Source: Skeletonema marinoi (taxonomy: Eukaryota > Bacillariophyta > Thalassiosirophyceae > Thalassiosirales > Thalassiosiraceae). From it: a DNA stretch of 64,000 nucleotides. A model generated the notes under the pieces. The model did not search any database and was not told where the DNA came from. It saw only the letters and a program-made list of their open reading frames with translations. Below are positions 24,985 to 33,211 of the stretch, piece by piece. Positions within the stretch are counted from its first letter, which is position 1. The number at the start of each line of letters is the position of its first letter. The stretch spans positions 1,364,001 to 1,428,000 of the forward strand of contig CM060494.1 of the NCBI GenBank assembly GCA_030544225.1, read 5' to 3'. Position numbers and translations under genes: made by a program.

Positions 24985-27669
24985 TTATAGCCTAAAGTCA
25001 GTCTGAGTGTCCACTGCATCATTCTTCTGTTTGGTTCGCTTGCCTCTCTTTACAGTTTCCTTTGATCTCGCCTTCTTCTTCTGTGCCAACCTCGCCTCCC
25101 TCTCTCTTGACAGGCGTTCTTTCGTTTCCCACAAGTTCTCCAAGACGGGATCCTCTTCGTCGAGCAAAACGGGGTCCTCTTCGTCGAACAAAATTACCTT
25201 CTTCCTTTTCAACTCCTCAATGCAAAGCTTCTTCTCCAAGTGCCCCCAACACACTTCGGTCCGAAGGTCATCAAACAGCACTCTTCCCTCACTGCGTGCA
25301 AAGTCAGACCAGAGCATGAGGCGGTTTAGCTTCTTCTTGTGGCGTCTTGCTCGATTGTCACGAAGATAATTCCTATCTTGATGCTGTTGTAGTGACATCC
25401 TCTGACCCTCCAGTGAGAAGAGAGTGTAGTTCTCCGGATCATTCTCACGTTGACCTTCATACATGATGAACATGACACTGTTTAGTGCTTCCTTCAAAGA
25501 AGTAAACTTCGCAATGCATCGTACATTCAGCAAATAGGTCTGTGGCCACTTTCGAAACAACCAAAGGAGGGCTGCTTGAAAGTTGTCTCTATCCGCCTTG
25601 CCTGCAGTATTCTTTCTGACTGAGCCAAGGTTGAAGAGGAGCTTCAATGCTACCTTTGGGTTCTCTGTAAATGCTGCCTCAAGCCAATTCTCAAGATCAT
25701 AAGTCTGAATGCTCGGAACGACCTCAAAGAAGAAGGCAACAAGTGCACTACTGTTTGACGTGTGCACGATTTCGCCATTCTCGCCGACCACCATTTCTGC
25801 ACGGCGCATGATCTCCTCCTCTGACACGAGCACCTTCCAATCTGCTAGATCTTTTTCGAGTCTAAGCGTCTCATAGAGTGGATCTTCCAAACAAGCAAGC
25901 ATTGCTTTTGTGGGATTCATTGTTGACTCTCGCTCTTCCTGAAGCTGCTCATCACTACCCGGGAGGGTCGTCTCTACCTTCAAGTCCCAACTAAGGTACT
26001 TCCGAAGCAGTCCACTTGACAGCCCACTGAGAAGTGCTACTCCATCTTCGTCGGCACTTTGGACGATGCCACTCCCAGAGATCGATGCACGAAGATTCCA
26101 AAAGACAATCTTTGGCGGCTGGATAGTGGAACCGAATCGGCGTATAAAGAGCTGCTGAATCTTTTGCAGCATCGTCTTTTGGTCGAAATTAGAGCCATAT
26201 TGTGCCTGATCAAATTCCATGTCACTAAACACCACTAGCTCAAGACATTCAACGTCCTCAGCTGCTAAGATGTGTTCCTGGATGACATCACAGATCCTTT
26301 CTGCAGCCTTGAAGAAGTTTGTCGACATACCCCAGTTACTACCCCTCAACTTGTTCACTCGATCAGCTAGATTGGGTATCAGAGCTGAAATTTCCTCCAC
26401 GCTGCTTGCACCTCTGATAGTCTCAACGTCAAGATTCAGATTGCTACGCTCTCCCTTTAAATCTACAAAGTCTGGGTTCTCACTGAACGTTAGAATCTGA
26501 CCTCGAAATGCGTTGCTATCGGGAAGTGAATCAGTGAGGAGTAAAGAGAGGGCCATAGCAACATCCATGCATGATGCATCAGTTTGGCCGCCACAACCAC
26601 AACACATCGAGCCTGAGACATCGCACATTGGGATGATTAGTCTACCTGTAGTTGGTTTGCATGACTCAACAAGACCTTGCCACTGCATCCCAGCTTCAAG
26701 TGTATCAACTGCTGAGCGGGCTCTGACAGCTTTCAGCGTCACCTCGTGAGGAGCAAGAGCACCAACATTCACCTTAGCTGACGTGTCAGTCGACTCTTGA
26801 ACTTTTCTCAGGAGGGAAGCCTTGGCAGCATCGAGGAGGAATTGGTCGTAATTCTCCTGGTCGAGCTTTCTGAACACTTTTTGTCCAAATAACAACCGGC
26901 ATCGGGAGGGCATTCGGCTGTAATTTACTCCCTGACCTCTAGATGCACCAATGAAGTGTTCAGGGATCTCGGCCAACTTCCGCAGTGGAGTTAACACGTC
27001 CCTTTGTAGGCTGACGTGCTCTAGAGGAACGGCAGATTGTTGGACGCGTAGGGCGGTAGACCTGAGAAGTTCTTCTCTCAAACCTCGGTTCTCCTCCTCC
27101 GACAACCTATCCAGCAACTTCTCACGGATGAGAGCAGCCAATCCAAGCGCCTTGTCGTGCATACCTCCGGGTGTAGGACACCACTTTGCAAAAAGACCAC
27201 CGAAGGATTGAGATCCAAGCACCTCCCATTCTGCCTCCCCTTGAGCTTGTGCAACTTTGAGCTCCTCCAAGAGGCCATCCACAAACATAATTACTACTTG
27301 AGTAATCACCTCTCCCTTTTCATCACTCCTGTGTGAGTTTACAAGCTCCCTTCGCCTGTCAGCACTTGCATGACGCCTCACACGTGCAGCCGCCTTCTCA
27401 TCTTCACGTCTCTTCCGCAAGAACGATTGAAACCTTGAGGCGGTATCGGCATCCCTCCATTTAGATGTAATGCAGGGATCGTAGATCATCCATATCTTTT
27501 CGGAAGGAATCCAAAACTTTCCTACTCGTCTTCTGATGTTCAGACCAATAGACTTGGCATCGAGTATGGCATCGCTCAAATCACTTGAAATCTCAACGTC
27601 ATCTGATCTCAGCTCATCGGCCGAGGAGATTATTTGGGTGGAGGAGTTGCTTATCATTTGGTAACTCAT
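24985..27669 (-). CDS. DUF2828 / TROVE-like vWA-domain protein
   Basis: 894 aa, one exon. The N-terminal ~130 residues are basic and coiled. Then come helical repeats with family hallmarks: TPGGMHDKALGLAALIREK (~170), NYSRMPSRCRLLFGQKVFRK (~255), DQFLLDAAKAS. A von Willebrand A domain follows with a complete MIDAS: IIPMCDVSGSM (~345), MSTNFFKAAERI, VVFSDMEFD (~465). It ends in the DUF2828-typical KIVFWNLRAS..., GVALLSGLSSGLLRKYL. A long Lys/Arg-rich tail ends in KETVKRGKRTKQK. The DUF2828 group occurs in plants, protists, bacteria and giant viruses, and resembles the Ro60 RNA-binding ring plus vWA; RNA binding is therefore a guess. The tail repeats DEEDPVL twice. Confidence 0.8.
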   Translation of the reverse strand: MSYQMISNSSTQIISSADELRSDDVEISSDLSDAILDAKSIGLNIRRRVGKFWIPSEKIWMIYDPCITSKWRDADTASRFQSFLRKRREDEKAAARVRRHASADRRRELVNSHRSDEKGEVITQVVIMFVDGLLEELKVAQAQGEAEWEVLGSQSFGGLFAKWCPTPGGMHDKALGLAALIREKLLDRLSEEENRGLREELLRSTALRVQQSAVPLEHVSLQRDVLTPLRKLAEIPEHFIGASRGQGVNYSRMPSRCRLLFGQKVFRKLDQENYDQFLLDAAKASLLRKVQESTDTSAKVNVGALAPHEVTLKAVRARSAVDTLEAGMQWQGLVESCKPTTGRLIIPMCDVSGSMCCGCGGQTDASCMDVAMALSLLLTDSLPDSNAFRGQILTFSENPDFVDLKGERSNLNLDVETIRGASSVEEISALIPNLADRVNKLRGSNWGMSTNFFKAAERICDVIQEHILAAEDVECLELVVFSDMEFDQAQYGSNFDQKTMLQKIQQLFIRRFGSTIQPPKIVFWNLRASISGSGIVQSADEDGVALLSGLSSGLLRKYLSWDLKVETTLPGSDEQLQEERESTMNPTKAMLACLEDPLYETLRLEKDLADWKVLVSEEEIMRRAEMVVGENGEIVHTSNSSALVAFFFEVVPSIQTYDLENWLEAAFTENPKVALKLLFNLGSVRKNTAGKADRDNFQAALLWLFRKWPQTYLLNVRCIAKFTSLKEALNSVMFIMYEGQRENDPENYTLFSLEGQRMSLQQHQDRNYLRDNRARRHKKKLNRLMLWSDFARSEGRVLFDDLRTEVCWGHLEKKLCIEELKRKKVILFDEEDPVLLDEEDPVLENLWETKERLSREREARLAQKKKARSKETVKRGKRTKQKNDAVDTQTDFRL

Positions 27670-28640
27670 GGTGTAGTGATTGACAGGTAGACAGATATGG
27701 AATTATGAGCTCGTTGTGTAGCTTGATTTTACTTGTTTGAAGGTGCACGTCTGGGGGGTGAACGACTCCTTTGGTCATCTTGGCGTCAGACAGACAGACG
27801 AAGAGAGTCTTTCACCTTTCACTCCGCCTCTTGGTGGCTTGGAGTGGAGGCGTTTGTGTTATTGGAGCGAAGAATAAGAATAATTAGTGCTCGCTACAGA
27901 AGAAGTTATGATGATAATTGAAGAGACCACACGGTTTATCAACATTCGAGGCAATGACGTGTCACTTTATTTTCCCAGTTGCTCAAACAAGCAGCCACTG
28001 AGACTGAGATTGAACCCATGCAGCAAAATATCACCAGAGGACTTCATCAGAGGAGCTACTAACTATTTGCAAGGAGAAATCTTTTGCTCTCATAGCATTG
28101 CTTACCATGAACCTTGAGAGCCAGCTTGGATAACCCCGAAGCTTCTTGTGATGTGTCCGAACTGTTGAAGCAAGTTTGCCACTTTCCGTGCTGTCACACA
28201 AGACGCAAGACAACGCACGAGAAAGTTGATGCCGAAACTTGACACGCAATCAACTCCGACCCTCATCTCACGGCAAAATGGCGAACACAAGCAGGCAAGA
28301 GCAAGTCGACCGATAGACTCGACCGTGTTTCAGCGTGTCGGATTGCTCCTGAGCGTAGCGCCTATCTACTTCTTTTGCTACATAGCCACGGTATTTCTGC
28401 AATTCCCCAGATCGGGGATATCGCAGAAAGAGTTTGAATTGAAAATGGCGGGAGACGTCTCAGGAATTTTCCGAGACTTCTCCTTTCATGGTGACACTCA
28501 TTCTTTCATTGCATCCAAAACGATAGCACTGAATTGTCCCCAACACTACTATACTTTCCCTTCCAGTCCAAATAAGACGCCATTTTCTTCACCAATAACT
28601 CCCAGGTAAATAATAATCATTCTTTCCTCAATTCTAACTC
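27670..28640. other. 970-bp upstream region with an uncertain open frame
   Basis: Promoter of the DUF2828 gene on the left. A 127-codon frame at 28226-28609 has one hydrophobic stretch (VGLLLSVAPIYFFCYIATVF) but low-complexity ends. A possible donor CAG|GTAAAT at its end does not splice in frame into the 29097 gene, so I do not call it a gene. Confidence 0.35.
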
Positions 28641-28645
28641 CCGAA

Positions 28646-28954
28646 GGGATGGCACAGTGGCCGTCCCTTTTGCCCATTCAACCGGCCGGGAAAAATATTC
28701 GTTCGAGGCAATCCTCACAAAATTCTATCCTGGAGGGTGGCATAGTGGCCACTCCTCCTGCCACGCAAACGGCAAGGATTAAAATTCTCAGTTCCGGAGG
28801 GAGGGCACGGTGCCCTTTCCCTCCTGCCACTCGAAAGGCAGGGACGACACAATTCAAACTCGATTTCAAGCAAAAAATATTTCTCACCCCCCCTCTCTAT
28901 GAACTCAATTCGGAGGGCGGCACGGTGCCGCTCCTCCCTGCCTATTCAAATGGC
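28646..28954 (+). repeat. Four-unit array of paired hairpins
   Basis: Four diverged units, each with two adjacent inverted repeats. Hairpin 1 (28646-28667, 28732-28758, 28796-28824, 28912-28937) has arms GGAGGG...CCTCC around a core like GGCACGGTGCC. Hairpin 2 (28672-28686, 28759-28774, 28825-28840, 28940-28954) has TGCC...GGCA or GCC...GGC arms around an 8-9 nt loop with ATTCAAA-like sequence. Arms change together between units: the base after GGAGGG is T, A or C and its partner A, T or G. Such compensating changes indicate selection for base pairing, or gene conversion of palindromes. The array lies 140 bp before the ATG of the next gene, in its likely 5' UTR or promoter. Confidence 0.75.
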
Positions 28955-29096
28955 TGACCATTCGAGAAATTAGAAGAGGGGCAGAAGAAGGGGGGGTGTC
29001 TCCCCCACCCTCTGTCATTTTTCAAAATCATTGCCTCTCATTTCAAGGTACTAACATCATAAAACTATACTCCCTCTCTCTAATAAATCCACAGAC

Positions 29097-30677
29097 ATGA
29101 GCTCCAGCAACGGCAGTTTCGTAAATTCGAACCCTCTCCCCTTGGAATGGAATAGGGAGTCAATCAATAATTTCCTTTTCACCCCTACCCAATTGATCCA
29201 AGCAATTGAAGAGAAGAAAATCGCCTCGCTCACACTTGTGGATTTCAACCAAGTAATTTTCTCTGCCTACTCCCCTACGGTGACGAGGGATGATCACGGC
29301 AAACCAGACCGCATCTTCTTCAGTCTCTCCGACAAAATGAAGAGTGAAAGCTTTGGTTTCTTCAACGTGGATGACCTAGGCTTGTATGGAATGGTGGACG
29401 AGAGGAACATCCCTTCTTTCTCTAGAAACAAGAAGCTTACCAAAGACCACCTCAAAAATACTGCATTGAACAAAGAGAATGGCTGGGTTGCGGGATTACT
29501 ACCAAATTTCGTCGCACTCCCTCATGGCATTACGCCTCCCCAATACAACGATTTCCCGGATGCAGATCTCAATGAGCTCAAAGACTCCCATGGAAACATC
29601 GTGTTTACAATCCTCTCCCAACTACAGAGAGCTGGGGATGGTACCCACCTTTCTCGTTCCACCAGGGTTATCAATAATATCATCAGTGCAGGGGATGGAG
29701 TCGAGTTTGTCTCTGAAGTCTTGGATGATAATGAGGTTAGTCTCCTACAGGACGGGCCCCACATGACCTTTTCTCTTTCCGCAACAAGCAACCTCCCTGA
29801 GGGAGCGTCGGAGTTAGGTCGTTACTTCCATGTGCCACCAACTCCACCTCGACAGCCTAACCAGCAAAATGTCACGCAAAACCCCACCAACATAACTTTT
29901 GGTTTGAACGGGTCTACTGTAGAACCAGCCCCCGGACAAATTATCGTTGTGAGCCAAGATGCAAAAGAGAAGGCCGATAGAAGAAAGCTTGCAGATAAAA
30001 GCACGCAGGCGAAACGTTCCATCATGTTCATGACGGGTACCATCAGTACATCTCCGCCGGGATCTTTTTCTCCATCAGTATCTGTGACGAACATCGCTGT
30101 CCCGGTGTTGAGAGAGAATTTCAAGGAACTTGACGATAAGCCGAAGGGCGACGTAAGAGACGATGCAACGCACCGTTACTTCCACCATGGGGTAACTGCG
30201 ATGAAGGAAAATGCTGATTCACTCAACCGCCTAAAAGCACATGATACGGACACTGTGTCGCGTGCCATGGCTACCGCTGTCTATCACGCAAACTACTCTA
30301 CTGCTTCGTACGAAGAAGTCCAGGCACTACCAACTACCAAGCAGCTGAACATCACGAGCTTCGGCCCCCAATCGAAATACAAGGGTCGTGTCAAAGCAAT
30401 CAAAGATGCCAACCAAAGGATTCAAGCCGAAGCCCTGATTGATCTCCCCGAGGGAGAAAGGCCAAAGACGTCTACGAGCATCGATTCTTTCCCATCGAGT
30501 GGTTCGCTGGAGGATGTTGAAATGACGCTTCTCAATTCACACCTCTACCATCACCTCCAATTTGATCTCACCAGGGGTGCTCCATTGTGTACTCAAACTC
30601 TATCCAAATTGAGGGAGAAACTACCATTTATTGTCACACTCGTTGTCTCTTTTAGTGTATTCGTTTATCTATTCTAA
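29097..30677 (+). CDS. Orphan 526-aa protein with C-terminal membrane tail
   Basis: One exon. Residues ~1-250 look folded (SINNFLFTPTQLIQAIEEKK, IASLTLVDFNQVIFSAYS, NGWVAGLLPNFVALPHGITP), the middle is Pro/Asn/Thr-rich (~240-300), and a second ordered part (~340-460) includes YHANYSTASYEEVQALPTTK. The very end is a single hydrophobic helix, LPFIVTLVVSFSVFVYLF, with nothing after it: a tail-anchor arrangement. I recognise no family. A mobile-element origin was considered because of the repeats upstream, but no long terminal repeats, protease, polymerase or integrase parts are seen nearby. It may be a lineage-specific membrane-associated protein. Confidence 0.55.
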   Translation: MSSSNGSFVNSNPLPLEWNRESINNFLFTPTQLIQAIEEKKIASLTLVDFNQVIFSAYSPTVTRDDHGKPDRIFFSLSDKMKSESFGFFNVDDLGLYGMVDERNIPSFSRNKKLTKDHLKNTALNKENGWVAGLLPNFVALPHGITPPQYNDFPDADLNELKDSHGNIVFTILSQLQRAGDGTHLSRSTRVINNIISAGDGVEFVSEVLDDNEVSLLQDGPHMTFSLSATSNLPEGASELGRYFHVPPTPPRQPNQQNVTQNPTNITFGLNGSTVEPAPGQIIVVSQDAKEKADRRKLADKSTQAKRSIMFMTGTISTSPPGSFSPSVSVTNIAVPVLRENFKELDDKPKGDVRDDATHRYFHHGVTAMKENADSLNRLKAHDTDTVSRAMATAVYHANYSTASYEEVQALPTTKQLNITSFGPQSKYKGRVKAIKDANQRIQAEALIDLPEGERPKTSTSIDSFPSSGSLEDVEMTLLNSHLYHHLQFDLTRGAPLCTQTLSKLREKLPFIVTLVVSFSVFVYLF

Positions 30678-30790
30678 CCACAGTGAATACGCACTCGAGG
30701 CGCCAGGAGTTTTTCCGCAGGCACGAGGAAAAATGTGAAAGATGCCATACGAACAGTATGTCAAAACGCAAAAGAAGCCAACAGAACAAT

Positions 30791-31654
30791 ATGAATATCA
30801 AGCAGCACAGAAGAATATCTGCCGCAGTGCTTTTAGCTGTGCTGTCCACCGCCTTGTTGGCTACACATACTGTGGCCTTTTCGCCGGCCTCTTCTTCTCC
30901 AAAAGTGAGGGCTGGTACCCCTTCACATCTCGGTTACAGAAATTATGATGATATCATTATCAATACTTCGATCACTACAGAGGCAGCTTCTTCACCTCCT
31001 GTAACTCCACCAAAGAAGCAACCCAAAATTCTAAAGCAAGGCAGCAAGAGCGCCACCCTTCCCAGACTCTACGACGAAGCAACTTTCGCCACATTAGATG
31101 TTGATGCTGATCGTATGCCGCTGTCTATTCTTCTTGAGCCACCCGCTCCACCTTTGACTGAGCAGCTACAACCCAACACAACGACGCCCAGTCAACCATC
31201 TTCTCGTGTGACCTCCACGGCATCTCGAGCCGCCACTCGGTCCTCTCCAATCACTCAGCTATTCAACATACAGGACTACCATCAACATGTTCTCAATGAA
31301 CCCAATCAATTGTGCATTATTCGATTCCATGCGCCTTGGTGTCAAGTATGTCGAACTACCAACGTATCATGGGAGCGCATGGCTTCCAAAATTGTCAAGA
31401 TGAACTCATCCAAACGAAATATCAAATTCTTATCAGTGAGTTTAGACGGAAAGAATGAAGAAGCAGCGGAGCTGAAGGATATGCTGCAGATTGAAAGTGT
31501 GCCACAAGGAGTCATTCATTATGCTAGCGAAGGCCTCTTTGGACAAAAGGTCCACCTCAAGAATTTAGGTGTTTTGAAGAAACAGCTAGAAAGTTATTTG
31601 ACGAATGATATGGGTGCTGATATGTTTTTGTATGGGCTGAAGAAAGAGATGTAG
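30791..31654 (+). CDS. Plastid-targeted thioredoxin-fold protein
   Basis: ~287 aa from ATG 30791; the frame is open further upstream with ATGs at 30683 and 30758, but 30791 gives the cleanest presequence: MNIKQHRRISAAVLLAVLST, then ALLATHTVAFSPASS, a signal peptide plus TVA|FSP plastid motif. A ~130-residue Pro/Ser/Thr-rich linker follows. The thioredoxin domain occupies the last ~130 residues: LCIIRFHAPWCQVCRTTNVS with a C-x-x-C active site (CQVC), KFLSVSLDG, and VPQGVIHYASEGL with the cis-Pro in SVPQG. The CQVC site differs from the usual CGPC, suggesting a specialised redox partner in the plastid stroma or lumen. Confidence 0.75.
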   Translation: MNIKQHRRISAAVLLAVLSTALLATHTVAFSPASSSPKVRAGTPSHLGYRNYDDIIINTSITTEAASSPPVTPPKKQPKILKQGSKSATLPRLYDEATFATLDVDADRMPLSILLEPPAPPLTEQLQPNTTTPSQPSSRVTSTASRAATRSSPITQLFNIQDYHQHVLNEPNQLCIIRFHAPWCQVCRTTNVSWERMASKIVKMNSSKRNIKFLSVSLDGKNEEAAELKDMLQIESVPQGVIHYASEGLFGQKVHLKNLGVLKKQLESYLTNDMGADMFLYGLKKEM

Positions 31655-32362
31655 AGGTAGAGGCCGTATGCGCAACTTTTAATTAATGTCATATGCTAGT
31701 GCTTACAAAATACTATATTAAGAATGTCTGAGTTGGCTGATCCAATTATGGATGTTTAAGTTAGTATTATTAATATGTTGAGCTAGTCAAATACATATTC
31801 AAATTCAGATATGTTATCAAGAGTTTAATGCCCGGACTCTCTTTCTGGAATTTCAACATTGGGTTGCCTACCATCCAAAAAAGTATTCTTTTTGATCTTG
31901 CAACGAAGATGCATAGTAGATAGCGTGGAGGTAGCGTGGTGTTTGGAAACGCACGGGATTCTGTCAAGAACTGATTGTATCCACTTCCCACCATCCGATT
32001 GCAGTACAGATAGTTAGATTAGAAGAAGAAACACGTCGGCTGCCAACTTCAGCTTCAGGATCTTAAATACTGTCCGCAGAGACGCAAGCTGTACATTATT
32101 CAATGACATCCTTTCTTCAGCGAAACCCTCGATGATCATACTTTTAAGCCAGAGGGAACCTGATGCTATGCTCGGCCTCTAGAGACACCCAAAACCCAAA
32201 CCCGACAAGTCAACAACACACGACGAGGTCAGGCGGCAAAAACGTTGTCTTCGAGGGCCTTCAGCCTTAGAGCAGCCTTAGAGCAGCCTTAGAGCACTGC
32301 ATGCTCCCCTTCAACACAAACAGTAGCAAAACAATTGTGTACAAAGTGCAAAAGATGATAAC
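31655..32362. other. 708-bp intergenic stretch before the tRNA
   Basis: 3' UTR of the thioredoxin-fold gene and unassigned sequence. It contains an 11-bp triplicate at 32262-32294 (listed separately). Confidence 0.5.
32262..32294. repeat. Tandem repeat, 3 x 11 bp
   Basis: Three perfect copies of CAGCCTTAGAG, ~70 bp downstream of the tRNA gene's 3' end (the tRNA is on the minus strand). Confidence 0.9.
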
Positions 32363-32435
32363 TGCTCCATGTGAGGATCGAACTCACGACCTCAGGATTA
32401 TGAGACCTGCGCTCTACCTACTGAGCTAACGGAGC
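32363..32435 (-). tRNA. tRNA-Met (CAT), elongator type
   Basis: 73 nt on the minus strand. The 7-bp acceptor stem pairs GCTCCGT with ATGGAGC (one G-T), discriminator A. The D arm contains TAGCTCAGTAGG (A box). The anticodon arm has loop CTCATAA with anticodon CAT. The T arm contains GTTCGATCC (B box). No intron. The first pair is G-C rather than the A-T/A-U pair usual in eukaryotic initiator tRNA, so this is the elongator. Confidence 0.95.
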
Positions 32436-32572
32436 TTGCTGGAAAGAAGGGACAAACTAGTCTACATAAATTTACGTACATCCCTCATGCAAGAATGACA
32501 CAACTCATCTATCATCATCATGTTGTCAACGCAAAGCTATTAGCAATGCATGCACCCAAGACACTTGAAGCT

Positions 32573-32814
32573 CTAGAGTGAGGCAGCAACTGATATAACA
32601 TCGTCCTCCTCGTCTTCCTCTTCTACACAAACCACGTGCGCAATTTTTCCATCCATCATTCTCAAAGGTGAGTTATCAACAGCGCTGAGCAGTTTTGGGA
32701 CCATTGCCGCGAACCGCGACTTCAATTTTGGGCCTATCCTAGCTTCAAGAGGTTATGTGACTGTAGCCATGCAGCCTTGATATACTTATTGCGGATTTTC
32801 ACCTCGTCAGTCAT
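32573..32814 (-). pseudogene. Possible small gene with interrupted frame
   Basis: From an ATG at 32814 the minus strand reads MTDEVKIRNKYIKAAWLQSH, then NLLKLG and a stop. A second frame picks up directly with ARIGPKLKSRFAAMVPKLLS and ends DDVISVAASL at 32573. The two pieces together look like one ~80-residue basic helical protein with an acidic end (VCVEEEDEEDDV), but no GT-AG intron of sensible size links them. It may be a decayed gene, a sequence error, or chance. If only the second part is real, it starts at ATG 32704 (43 aa). No family is recognised. Confidence 0.25.
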
Positions 32815-33211
32815 TTTTTAAATGCGAGCATATGATAAAGAGATGTACGTGAATGCAATTGCGCTTCTCTGTCGTGAGGGGCAGTCGTCAGCGGCGTTCG
32901 GTGTCTCTTACGTTTATGAAGAGAGGGCAGAAGCAAATGGAGCAGTGATGTCGTGAATTAATGATTTGATTATATTGCTGGTATTCCATCTCCTTTCGAC
33001 TGAGGAAGGGAGGGATGGTCGATGGTTATATATCATCTCTTACAACGGAGTTCTCACTTTGTATCGTCTCTATCATATCCTCTCTCTTTCATCTAATTCT
33101 TCTCAGCAGGGTCAGATTTATTAGATAATTTTCATTATATTGCATTGAATTTAGGCCATAGACATATACGCACACAAACAACAGCAACACCGTAAACGAC
33201 GAGAAGCAAAC
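32815..33211. promoter_or_regulatory. Promoter/5' region of the Cys/His-repeat protein gene
   Basis: 397 bp. It has a pyrimidine-rich tract (TCTCTATCATATCCTCTCTC) at ~33067 and a purine-poor leader before ATG 33212. No specific site is claimed. Confidence 0.3.

Noticed and set aside
28226-28609. 127-codon frame as first exon of the 29097 gene
   Set aside because: Its GTAAAT donor joined to the CCACAG acceptor before 29097 falls out of frame and quickly stops.
29097-30677. Capsid-type protein of an old LTR element
   Set aside because: No flanking long repeats, primer site, or enzyme parts are visible, and the C-terminal membrane tail does not fit. Left as an orphan host gene.
32160-32360. 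Possible small RNA gene next to the tRNA
   Set aside because: Only the 11-bp triplicate is notable; no box C/D, H/ACA or snRNA landmarks were found.
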